Positions 1 through 5,253 of a stretch of DNA of 5,253 nucleotides are shown here, piece after piece. Position 1 is the stretch's first letter. The number at the start of each line of letters is the position of its first letter. Source of the stretch: CALNYZ01 sp942490945. Its GTDB lineage: Bacteria > Pseudomonadota > Gammaproteobacteria > UBA6429 > Thiohalophilaceae. The position numbers were made by a program, and so were the translations under genes. A model generated the notes under the pieces. It did no database searches. It saw only the letters and a program-made list of their open reading frames with translations, and had not been told where the DNA came from. Where the stretch lies: the NCBI GenBank assembly GCA_942490945.1, contig CALNYZ010000037.1, forward strand, positions 1-5,253. Direction: 5' to 3'.

Positions 1-279
1 TGAGCCAAAAACCAGAAATTCAGTTTTGCTAGGATTGAGCGAGAGCAGGTTACAAGACATCCAGGATGAGACCTGAGCAATGACTGATTGTAGTCGAAGA
101 ATATTTACAGAGTAAGACTGAGGTGAGAATGAGATAAATAGCTGTGTATCATCTGCATACAGATGATGACTAATTGAAGTAGATGACAGTAGTGTGCTGA
201 GGGGGGTTGTATACAAAATGAACAGAATTGGACCAAGTACAGAGCCCTGAGGGACTCCACAGGACAGAGGGAAAATCTC
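1..279 (-). mobile_element. Non-LTR retrotransposon (LINE) reverse transcriptase fragment, CR1/L2-like
   Basis: Read from 279 down to 1, this is 93 codons without a stop, open at the window edge. It matches the palm of a LINE reverse transcriptase, the enzyme that copies element RNA into the genome by target-primed reverse transcription. Visible motifs in order are LSCGVPQGSVLGPILFILY (residues 5-23), HHLYADDTQLFIS (38-50; the catalytic YADD aspartates are encoded at 148-159), and SWMSCNLLSLNPSKTEFLVFG (split as SWMSCNLL and SLNPSKTEFLVFG, 72-92). The GVPQGSVLGP block and the YADD box have the spacing usual for the family. Upstream, a TAG at 280-282 closes the frame, and nothing resembling the preceding palm segments follows in other frames, so the element seems truncated or interrupted there. 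The endonuclease and the 3' end are not in the window. Assignment to the CR1/L2 group comes from the wording of the motifs and is less sure than the LINE call itself. Confidence 0.92.
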
Positions 280-345
280 CTAATGAAATATTAAAACTGT
301 TTTGTATCTCAGACTAGTGATTTGTGACGTTTTTATATTTTTCAT

Positions 346-449
346 AAAAGATCTAAGCTACAGCCTAGCTTCTTCACAAAAAGATCCAAGCGACAGTGTT
401 GCAAGGGTTCAAGCGACAACTGAGCAGTTCACAAAGGTATTAAGCGACA
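346..449. repeat. Short degenerate repeats built on AAGCGACA
   Basis: AAGCGACA occurs exactly at 388-395, 411-418 and 442-449, with a variant AAGCTACA at 355-362. The first two units share 16 of 18 bases over 346-363 and 379-396 (AAAAGATC[T/C]AAGC[T/G]ACAG), 33 bp apart. Later spacings are 23 and 31 bp, so this is a loose minisatellite rather than a regular array. Related AGCGA-A words recur at 632-638 and 874-880. A 66-codon open frame at 302-502 lies over these repeats but shows no protein family. Confidence 0.45.
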
Positions 450-523
450 CAATAATATTGGCAACACTGAATCCGCTCTTTGTGAAAATAGTGATGGAGT
501 GATAGTCAATCATTGACAACAAA

Positions 524-562
524 ATTATTATTATTATCAATAACAGTTACAATTACAATTAC
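524..562. repeat. Microsatellite tract (ATT)n then (AATTAC)n
   Basis: Bases 524-537 are four ATT units plus a partial one. After a ten-base break, 547-562 contains TTAC followed by two AATTAC units. Such simple repeats are common in animal intergenic DNA and at the 3' ends of some CR1/L2-type LINEs. There is no direct link to the LINE fragment at the left edge, so I call it only a microsatellite. Confidence 0.7.
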
Positions 563-603
563 TTTGCCATATGTTAAAAATAAACAAACGAATCAGAGGC
601 ACG

Positions 604-638
604 GATAAACTGTTGGTATAATATTCCAACTAGCGACA
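604..638 (+). repeat. 35-bp direct repeat, copy 1
   Basis: This stretch matches 846-880 at 30 of 35 positions, with the 17-base core AATATTCCAACTAGCGA identical (620-636 and 862-878). The copies are 242 bp apart in the same orientation. The DNA between them (639-845) is AT-rich and shows no gene. The function is unknown; it may be a piece of an interspersed repeat family. Confidence 0.6.
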
Positions 639-845
639 AACAGATTGCGGCACAGAGAACATGACATTATACCAAGTACAGAATAGCCATATAGATGGTG
701 GTTCTAAGTCACATGTCAAGCTAAGTCGATCATTCCTTCGGCGCTAAAAATGGACAATAACTACAGTAGTTTTTTTATTTTTACTTTTTGTTTACCCGTT
801 GTTATTGATAAAAAATGTCATAGAATTATTCCGAATTTTGTAAAT

Positions 846-880
846 GATAATTTGTTAGTAGAATATTCCAACTAGCGATA
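846..880 (+). repeat. 35-bp direct repeat, copy 2
   Basis: Second copy of the repeat at 604-638. The five differences lie outside the identical 17-base core at 862-878. It ends about 35 bp before the tandem duplication that begins at 915. Confidence 0.6.
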
Positions 881-914
881 GTCTCTAAATATTATATATT
901 TATTTATTAAATTT

Positions 915-1104
915 AATTACAGCCCATGTCGGCATCAAACACTCGTATATTAAACGAGAACTTCACTGAGTGACACCTGATTTCTTTTGACGATGATATA
1001 CTGCAGTTGCCTTTTTCTGAAATTGCTGACTGGCTTGCCTTTTCAGAAAAGAGCCGGCCATTCAGCCGTTCTTTGATATCAAAGTTAAAACGCGGCCATG
1101 CGTG
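915..1104 (+). repeat. Tandem duplication, unit 1 (about 190 bp)
   Basis: The unit starts at AATTACAGCCCATGTCGG and is repeated immediately at 1105. The first 60 bases of the two units are nearly identical, and similarity continues to the shared end GCGTGAATT. Inside is an imperfect fold-back: arms TTTTCTGAAA (1013-1022) and TTTCAGAAAA (1041-1050) are perfect inverse complements around an 18-base loop. A second small hairpin is CTCGT...ACGAG (943-959). Unit 1 carries about 10 bases (around 992-1004) absent from unit 2. Short open frames here are by-products of the repeat. No terminal inverted repeat or transposase is visible. Confidence 0.85.
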
Positions 1105-1288
1105 AATTACAGCCCATGTCGGCATCAAACACTCGTATATTAAACGAGAACGTCACTGAGTGTCACCTGATTCCTTTTGACGACGGTTGCGCTTTTCTGA
1201 ATTTGCTGACTGGCTTGCTTTTTCAGAAAAAAGCCGGCTGTTCGGCCGTTCTTTTATATTAAAGGCGATGCGAACGCGGTTATGCGTG
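1105..1288 (+). repeat. Tandem duplication, unit 2 (about 184 bp)
   Basis: Second unit of the tandem pair, starting again at AATTACAGCCC and ending before AATTATAATTG at 1289, which looks like the first few bases of a third unit that then diverges. The internal fold-back is kept with one mismatch (1193-1202 against 1221-1230). Small indels and scattered substitutions separate it from unit 1, so the duplication is not fresh, or the copies belong to an older satellite-like family. Confidence 0.85.
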
Positions 1289-1303
1289 AATTATAATTGA
1301 ATA

Positions 1304-1326
1304 CCATGACATTTTACCTGTCATGG
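1304..1326. repeat. Perfect 8-bp inverted repeat
   Basis: CCATGACA (1304-1311) and TGTCATGG (1319-1326) are exact inverse complements separated by seven bases. It sits just after the second tandem unit. No T-run follows, and in animal-type DNA a bacterial terminator is not expected. Confidence 0.5.
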
Positions 1327-1391
1327 CACCGCATTGCTTTACATAGTGTGTGCGGTGAATTTCAAACACGTTTTCGGCATTTGTGTGTTGA

Positions 1392-1435
1392 CTCTTTTCT
1401 GAAAAGGGCAAGTCAGTTGACAATTTCTGAAAAGT
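1392..1435 (-). repeat. Inverted partial copy of the tandem unit core
   Basis: Read in reverse complement, this segment matches the fold-back core of the tandem units (about 1010-1053 in unit 1). The shared parts are CTCTTTTCTGAAAAGG, then CAAG-CAGT, then CAATTTC-GAAAA, with one extra G and a handful of substitutions. The core is thus present three times, twice direct and once inverted, which gives the block 915-1435 a fold-back layout. Confidence 0.65.
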
Positions 1436-1492
1436 GGTATATGGACAGAATATCTTTAAAAACAATGGCACTAATCAAACCATGAAATCCAT

Positions 1493-1531
1493 GGAACCCG
1501 AACCGTGTGGACTTGGCACGGTTCGGGCTCC
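1493..1531. repeat. Strong hairpin: 15-bp stem, 9-base loop
   Basis: GGAACCCGAACCGTG (1493-1507) pairs with CACGGTTCGGGCTCC (1517-1531), with a single mismatch that would be a G-U type pair in one RNA orientation; the loop is TGGACTTGG. The GC-rich stem stands out from the AT-rich surroundings. No tRNA-like arms or small-RNA promoter are evident. It could be a cloverless small-RNA precursor, a transposon end palindrome or chance. Confidence 0.7.
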
Positions 1532-1684
1532 AAAACTTGCAGCAGCAGTGATGTTCAGCAGTTATGCATTTCTTCGCGCAATATGCATGTACATGTAGTG
1601 TGCTATCAAGCAGTGGAAGCTACACTCGGGTCACGGATTAAAAAAGTTTAAATTTTACGAAGAGGCATTTCTCATCACCTGCCG

Positions 1685-1965
1685 ATTGAGCGAGTCAACT
1701 CTTACAAATTACTTGGCTTAAACATCACTGACGGACTCAGGTGGAACGAACACATATCGTCTTTGTTCCAAAGCTGCGCAGCGTCTTCATTTCTCAAGAC
1801 TGTTGAAGAGCGCCGCGATGTCGACAGAAGACTTGATACTTTATTACCAGTCCGTAATACGGCCAGTCGCCGAATACGCGTGTGTCGTATGGTAAACGAG
1901 CCCGACCAAGGGACAAACGAAGAAACTAGAGGCTATCCAGAGGCGAGCACTAAGTAACAGCGCAA
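1685..1965 (+). mobile_element. Decayed LINE reverse transcriptase C-terminal fragment
   Basis: Joining frames gives the stretch after the palm of a non-LTR reverse transcriptase: ERVNSYKLLGLNITDGLRW-NEH from 1688, LCSKAAQRLHF from 1761, LKTV from 1793, then from 1806 KSAAMSTEDLILYYQ, SVIRPVAEYACVVW, a TAA at 1893-1895 where the family usually has His, then TSPTKGQTKKLEAIQRRAL. YKLLG, LRWNEHI, the YxSVIRPVxEYAxxVW block and the LExIQRRAL block are hallmarks of CR1/Jockey-type LINEs. Three single-base shifts (near 1760, 1793 and 1805) and one stop show it is dead. It lies on the strand opposite to the fragment at 1-279, so the two are not one insertion. Similarity fades after about 1960, and upstream of 1685 I see no palm motifs. 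Confidence 0.9.
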
Positions 1966-1969
1966 CTGT

Positions 1970-2960
1970 TGCAACTGGGCTATACACCTTGTCCAACAGC
2001 GACCATGTTTAATGTTAAATGACAGATATCAATTTGGTTTAGTATCACTCGGCACAGTATTTGCAAAAAGTTTGACAATATTGCTAATGGATTGTAATGC
2101 AAATTTAACAATTAATATTTTTTATCAACCATCTGGCGATTAGGGCAATTTCAATGATTTCTTTTGGTTGTCTTCTATAAATTACGCGTGGGATGCTATA
2201 AAATAGCCAGTGCCATCATAATGCAAACATGATTTTTATGAAAAATAAAGTACTAATCTCATGAAGGCTGCCAAGAACACACATTAAGGCCATGGTTTCA
2301 ACAAAACCGATCAATCTCCAAATCTTCAGTAAATTACCACTTTAAGAAGAATAAAGATTGGTGAAACCGGGCCTACCGCCTAACTAGACTCAAACATTAC
2401 GATCAATCACATAATTAGTTTATTCGTAGGTTGCATTAGCATGTGTCTTCCTATTCTCTTGATCTAACACTTTAATAAAATGCATGGCTCTCCAACAGCG
2501 CCTTGTGTAGCCTATATTAAGAAAAAAACGGCCTGTTCATACAGTCAAACAGATTTGACTTTGACTGGATTGGTGATTGACTTCAAATGTTAGCGCAAAT
2601 TGGCATGCCTTGCTTGTCATGTCATCATCTAGTTTAAGTATTATGGTAACTGTCAACGAGTCTCCGACTGAGACTATTAAAATGCCCTTCCACTCTAATA
2701 GGCGTATTAATAACTGTTGGCTTTATTAGGCTTGCGTTGGCCTACGTGCTATAATTTTTATTATTGTTTTTCTTCAAGTATCCAGAGGTACCAAGGCCTA
2801 ACAATACTAAAATCAAAACGATACAACTGGCCGCAATTCACAATGGTGTCAAGCGACGCTCTCGACGTTTGGAACCTTTTAGCTGACAATGTTGACCCGA
2901 AAGTTAGTATCTGTAATAACTTCTGCATCAGTTGCGCCTGTGGTCTAAAATTTTAGTATG
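1970..2960. other. AT-rich stretch with no recognised gene
   Basis: I see no protein family, RNA gene or clear repeat here. AATAAA hexamers occur near 2245, 2350 and 2472, but with no gene upstream they mean nothing. A perfect 8-bp inverted repeat CAGTCAAA/TTTGACTG lies at 2542-2549 and 2560-2567. A 79-codon open frame at 2717-2956 on the plus strand has no recognisable domain and typical shadow composition. Confidence 0.6.
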
Positions 2961-2987
2961 TGGTACTCTGGTATCTCCTGCGTCGGA

Positions 2988-2995
2988 TGACGTCA
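2988..2995. promoter_or_regulatory. CRE-like palindrome TGACGTCA
   Basis: An exact consensus cAMP-response element (binding site of CREB/ATF-type bZIP factors in animals) at the start of the GC-richer segment. Further half sites TGACGTG (3107-3113) and TGACGTT (3256-3262) lie downstream. Eight-base matches arise by chance, and no transcript is visible, so its activity is only a possibility. Confidence 0.25.
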
Positions 2996-3106
2996 CTCCG
3001 GTGGCGAAATTCCGCGTGTCCCCCGAACGGGAGCTGTTTCCCCGGGACCCCCCAAAAATTTTTTTCTCCGTAACGGCTGGGGTTACAGCGACGAAATTTG
3101 GTGGGA

Positions 3107-3130
3107 TGACGTGCCCCAATGGGGCGGGGC
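3107..3130 (+). promoter_or_regulatory. Cluster of CRE half site, CCAAT and GC box
   Basis: In 24 bases there are TGACGTG (3107-3113), CCAAT (3116-3120) and GGGGCGGGGC (3121-3130), the last an exact match to the Sp1 GC-box consensus. This close arrangement, in a GC- and CpG-richer block, resembles an animal CpG-type promoter. No TATA box, first exon or gene is recognised beside it, so this is a suggestion only. Confidence 0.25.
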
Positions 3131-3370
3131 TTGCGTTCAAATTACAGTTTCGCAATTCTGTCTGATGGGACGAATAGGTTCGTAATTCCAGTAAATCCAG
3201 CGGTGATGTCCGTTTTGACATCCGATGTCGTCTAAGGGTCAAACGGACGTACTTTATGACGTTTCCCATGTTAAAATGCTCGGAAATGCGTGCCGTTTGC
3301 TCATTTACGGTCCGATTCGTTCCGTTCTTTTTTTGAAAGTGTCTAAAAGTTGCCGGGGACTCAGGAAACG

Positions 3371-3406
3371 ACTGGGCGATAATAGGGGAGTGAGCGATAA
3401 TAGGGG
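3371..3406 (+). repeat. Two-copy 18-bp tandem repeat
   Basis: Two adjacent 18-base units, 3371-3388 and 3389-3406, agree at 16 of 18 positions and share GCGATAATAGGGG. They lie about 30 bases from the start of bacterial sequence. Confidence 0.7.
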
Positions 3407-3419
3407 ATTTCCGTATTTT

Positions 3420-3445
3420 TCGCTCGTGGCTGGTGTTGGATGAAC
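3420..3445. other. Junction between animal-like and bacterial DNA
   Basis: To the right, the minus strand encodes a clear bacterial DctM sequence down to the codons for YVLIYAHVHP (last near 3437). To the left, the same frame continues without DctM similarity into animal-like sequence. The protein should go on for another ~220 residues, so the break is real in this sequence. The exact base cannot be fixed because the last few codons (3422-3436) could belong to either side. No integrase, target duplication or transposon end is visible at the join. Confidence 0.75.
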
Positions 3446-4033
3446 GTGGGCATAGATCAAGACGTAGGCAACATAGACGCCAACCAGCACCAGGCCCGGA
3501 ATCAATGCGTTGCCTGAAACAGATCGCCAACCGGAAGTCCATTGACATCGCCTAGAATGATCAGAATTATCGAAGGTGGAATGATCTGTCCCGGGGTTCC
3601 CAATGCAGATGGCGCCACAGGCCAGTGATTTGCTGTAGCCGTACTTGAGCATGACCAGTCGTGATATTACGCCCATGGCCACAACCACTGGCGCCCACGA
3701 CGCCAGTCGATGCAGCAAGCAGCGCACCAACGAAAATGGTCGAAACGGCCAATTCTCCACGCATGCTGTCAAAAAGACGTCCCATGGATTCCAGCAACTG
3801 TTCCGCAAGCTGTGTCTTCTGCAGAATTATGCCCATGAGTATGAACAGGGTACGGCCATCAACACCACGTTCCTGCATGATGTTGTAGATCCGGAAGAGG
3901 GCATGAACGCAGAAAGGTCCCAGCCTTCGGCGAAGACCCCGAAAATCAGTGCGACGCCGCCGAAGGTGAATGCAACAGGAAAGCCGAGCAGCAGAAGCAA
4001 CAGGGCGGCGAAAAACATGATGATTCCGATCAT
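3428..4033 (-). pseudogene. dctM: TRAP transporter large permease DctM, N-terminal part, frameshifted and truncated
   Basis: DctM is the ~430-residue inner-membrane subunit that moves the substrate, coupled to sodium or another ion gradient. The ATG at 4033 lies 24 bases after the dctQ stop, and gives MIGIIMFFAALLLLLLGFPV followed by AFTFGGVALIFG, the usual first helices. Joining frames continues with FRIYNIMQ, NVVLMAVP, LFILMGIILQKTQLAEQLLE, the glycine-rich hairpin AASTGVVGAS-VVAMGVIS, LVMLKYGYSKSLACGAI, the family hallmark GQIIPPSIILIILGDV, LPVGDLFQAT and ALIPGLVLVGVYVAYVLIYA. At least six single-base shifts are needed (near 3900, 3880, 3855, 3680, 3600 and 3515). Only ~200 residues are present before the animal-like sequence begins, so the C-terminal half is missing. 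As written it cannot make a working permease. The family call is very secure; whether the shifts are real or sequencing error is not. Confidence 0.92.
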
Positions 4034-4057
4034 GATGGGTTGCTCTAGGCTTCGACT

Positions 4058-4605
4058 TCAGGGCTGGAAGAGTTCGTAATTGTGGGATTCCTGCAGACCG
4101 CGGTACTCGTTGACGGAACGCAGGATGAAACCGATGCTGCTTATCGAGCATGCAGATCGGCAGAGAGCGAGATCATGCCCTTGATCTTCCAGCAGAAAGG
4201 CAGGCCACCGGGGTCACCGCTTACCTCGTTGATATCGTAGGCCTCGTACGCGAATCCTAGGCCATAGCCCGCCACCAGGAAACAGAAGGGCCAGAGAAAG
4301 AGCAGTGTGCCCAGGATGTCTATGACCGCCCACTTTTCCAGTGCCTCAGGCGCTCGTAAATGACATCCACCCGGACGTGCCCATCCGCCTTGAGCGTGTA
4401 GGCGACACCGAACAGGAAGATCATCGAATACAGATGCCACTCGGAGTTCCTGCATGCCGATGGATACATCGTTGAACAGGTAACGCATCACCACGTCGAA
4501 AAAGACGTTGGCGACCAGCAGCATCAGCAGGATCGCAGAAAACGTCCCGATCCAGTCGGAGAAGCGATTGAATACCCGCTCGACCTTGACTGTTCTGGGG
4601 GTCAT
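4058..4605 (-). pseudogene. dctQ: TRAP transporter small permease DctQ, complete but frameshifted
   Basis: DctQ is the small four-helix membrane subunit that pairs with DctM. The ATG at 4605 gives MTPRTVKVERVFNRFSDW, then the first helix (GTFSAILLMLLVANVFFDVV, MRYLF) and SIGMQE. After a shift near 4443 comes EWHLYSMIFLFGVAYTLKAD and GHVRVDVIYERL, the DctQ signature with the conserved Trp-His and HVRVDV. A shift near 4350 leads to EKWAVIDILGTLLFLWPFCF, a third helix, and SGDPGGLPFCWKIKGMI. A third shift near 4150 gives SSIGFILRSVNEYRGLQESH and NYELFQP, ending at the TGA 4060-4058. Length (~180 residues) is normal for the family, so the gene is entire apart from three frame changes. It starts 92 bases after the dctP stop; a GGCGAG a few bases before the ATG is a weak ribosome-binding candidate. 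PGGLPxxWxIKxMI is typical of proteobacterial TakP-type systems. Confidence 0.92.
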
Positions 4606-4697
4606 TGATGGAGTCTCGCCAAAAAAAGAGATGAGGCGGCAATGGTAGCCCATTACGCAACTCGACTTGCAGGTCAACTCCGGCTGGAGCGCCCGAC

Positions 4698-5253
4698 TCA
4701 GTTGCCGACGCTGTTCAGATAGGCCTGGTCGGTATTTTCCCTCCATGCGCGGGCCTTGGCCATGTAGTCGGCCTGGGCATCGATGATTTCCTTGGCCACC
4801 GGGTCGGTGGCGGTCCGCTCAGCGGCCGGTTCGGCGTTTGCCTTGCGCATCGCATCCAGAACCTCTTTCGGGAAGGTCTTGATCTTTATGTCCAGGGTGA
4901 TCTTCTTGATCGAGAGGCCAGTTCTCTGCGCTCATATAGTAGGACACAGGCCTACATGTCGTATGCGGCGGTACGCATGGCAACCCGCAGAATCTCCTGA
5001 AGGTCGGCCAGCAGGGTGTCCCGCTTCTTCTTGTTGAACAGGAACTGCAGTTTCAATTCCGCGGGCTCATGCCAACCGGTGTAATAGTAGGGCGCGATCT
5101 TGTGGAAGCCCATGCGCAGATCGAGAGCGAAGGACCGACCCGCTCGCCGTGCATCCGTGGTGCCTCGGCTTTCCAGGGCGGTATAGAGCTCGCCAGGCGG
5201 GATATTGGTCGGCTTGGCGCCCACTTTGGCGAACACTTCACCGGCGAAGCCCG
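4698..5253 (-). pseudogene. dctP: TRAP transporter substrate-binding protein DctP/TakP-like, C-terminal half, frameshifted
   Basis: DctP is the periplasmic receptor that delivers the substrate to DctQM. The window begins inside the gene and reads GFAGEVFAKVGAKPTNIPPG, ELYTALE, RGTTDA, ERVGP, GFHKIAPYYYTGWHEPAEL, QFLFNKKK, ADLQEILRVAMRTAAYDM, YYMSAENW, IKTFPKEVLDAMRKANAE, and AQADYMAKARAW to AYLNSVGN with a TGA at 4700-4698. GEVFAK, the PGGE-YTALERG(x)DA(x)EWVGP block and YYYxGWHEP are marks of the TakP-like branch, whose studied member binds 2-oxo acids with sodium; the actual substrate here is inferred only at the level of small organic acids. The EWVGP Trp reads as Arg. At least four single-base shifts occur, around 5140-5160 and 4918-4955, while the last ~70 codons (from about 4917) are in one frame. 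The signal peptide and N-terminal half lie outside the window. Confidence 0.92.

Larger units (their letters stand above)
2928..3430 (-). other. Long open minus-strand frame of unknown meaning
   Basis: On the minus strand a frame stays open from 3548 to 2928 (206 codons). Its first ~40 codons lie in the bacterial DctM segment in a wrong frame, so that part is accidental. The remaining ~165 codons in the animal-like part have no hydrophobic segment, no family motif, and a composition rich in Arg, Ser, Thr and Pro. Open frames of 72-77 codons on the plus strand overlap it, which fits GC-rich, stop-poor non-coding DNA or an unrecognised repeat. An exon cannot be excluded, but nothing supports one. 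Confidence 0.15.

Noticed and set aside
302..502. 66-codon plus-strand open frame
   Set aside because: It lies on AAGCGACA repeats, has no recognisable domain and no support for a start or splice sites.
913..1485. Several 62-71 codon open frames with a shared FSEK/ISEK wording on both strands
   Set aside because: The shared wording comes from the near-palindromic TTTTCTGAAAA core of the repeat, which reads alike on both strands.
1493..1531. Rho-independent terminator or tRNA gene
   Set aside because: No T-run follows the stem, there are no tRNA arms, and the context is not bacterial.
1680..1965. An animal protein-coding exon rather than a LINE
   Set aside because: The YKLLG, SVIRPVxEYA and IQRRAL blocks are specific to non-LTR reverse transcriptases, and the frame is broken.
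2240..2480. AATAAA polyadenylation signals
   Set aside because: The hexamers are expected by chance in AT-rich DNA and no gene precedes them.
2928..3548. 206-codon minus-strand frame as one protein
   Set aside because: It crosses the junction, and its first ~40 codons lie in the wrong frame of dctM, so it cannot be a natural gene as a whole.
3645..4079. 144-codon plus-strand frame and other plus-strand frames over 3645-5037
   Set aside because: They are antisense to dctM, dctQ and dctP, whose protein similarity is clear on the minus strand.
4606..4697. Separate promoter or small gene between dctP and dctQ
   Set aside because: The 92-base gap has no convincing -35/-10 pair, and the order fits a single operon.
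1..5253. CRISPR array, phage or integrase-linked island
   Set aside because: No regular spaced repeats, Cas or recombinase-like sequence was seen in either part.

Overview
The window joins two unlike pieces of DNA. Bases 1 to about 3430 look like non-coding, repeat-rich nuclear DNA of an animal, while about 3440 to 5253 is plainly bacterial. The animal call rests on two fragments of non-LTR retrotransposon (LINE) reverse transcriptase of the CR1/L2/Jockey-like kind, AT-rich sequence with microsatellites and fold-back repeats, and no dense coding. Such LINEs are common in aquatic invertebrates, but the sequence does not fix the species.

Left part: 1-279 (minus strand) is an open stretch of LINE reverse transcriptase with the YADD catalytic motif, running off the window edge. 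About 340-880 holds scattered AAGCGACA-type repeats, an ATT/AATTAC microsatellite and a 35-bp direct repeat. 915-1288 is a tandem duplication of a roughly 190-bp unit, followed at 1392-1435 by an inverted copy of the unit's core and at 1493-1531 by a strong 15-bp hairpin. 1685-1965 (plus strand) is a decayed C-terminal reverse-transcriptase fragment of another LINE. 1970-2960 has no feature I recognise. 2960-3430 is more GC-rich, with CRE-, CCAAT- and GC-box-like motifs and a short tandem repeat, and it ends at the junction.

Right part: on the minus strand, reading from 5253 down, lie the three genes of a TRAP (tripartite ATP-independent periplasmic) transporter in the usual P-Q-M order: the C-terminal half of the DctP/TakP-like substrate-binding protein, the complete small membrane subunit DctQ, and the first ~200 residues of the large permease DctM, cut off at the junction. 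Together such proteins import organic acids using an ion gradient. The proteins resemble proteobacterial (probably gammaproteobacterial) homologues. All three frames are interrupted repeatedly by single-base shifts (about 13 in 1.8 kb), although the encoded residues remain well conserved and I see no clear substitution-type stop. That pattern fits indel-type sequencing error in a low-coverage contig better than long decay.

The simplest reading is a chimeric or contaminated animal assembly contig with DNA of an associated bacterium attached. A recent bacterial insertion into an animal genome is the more exciting alternative and cannot be excluded from sequence alone. I found no convincing new biological system.
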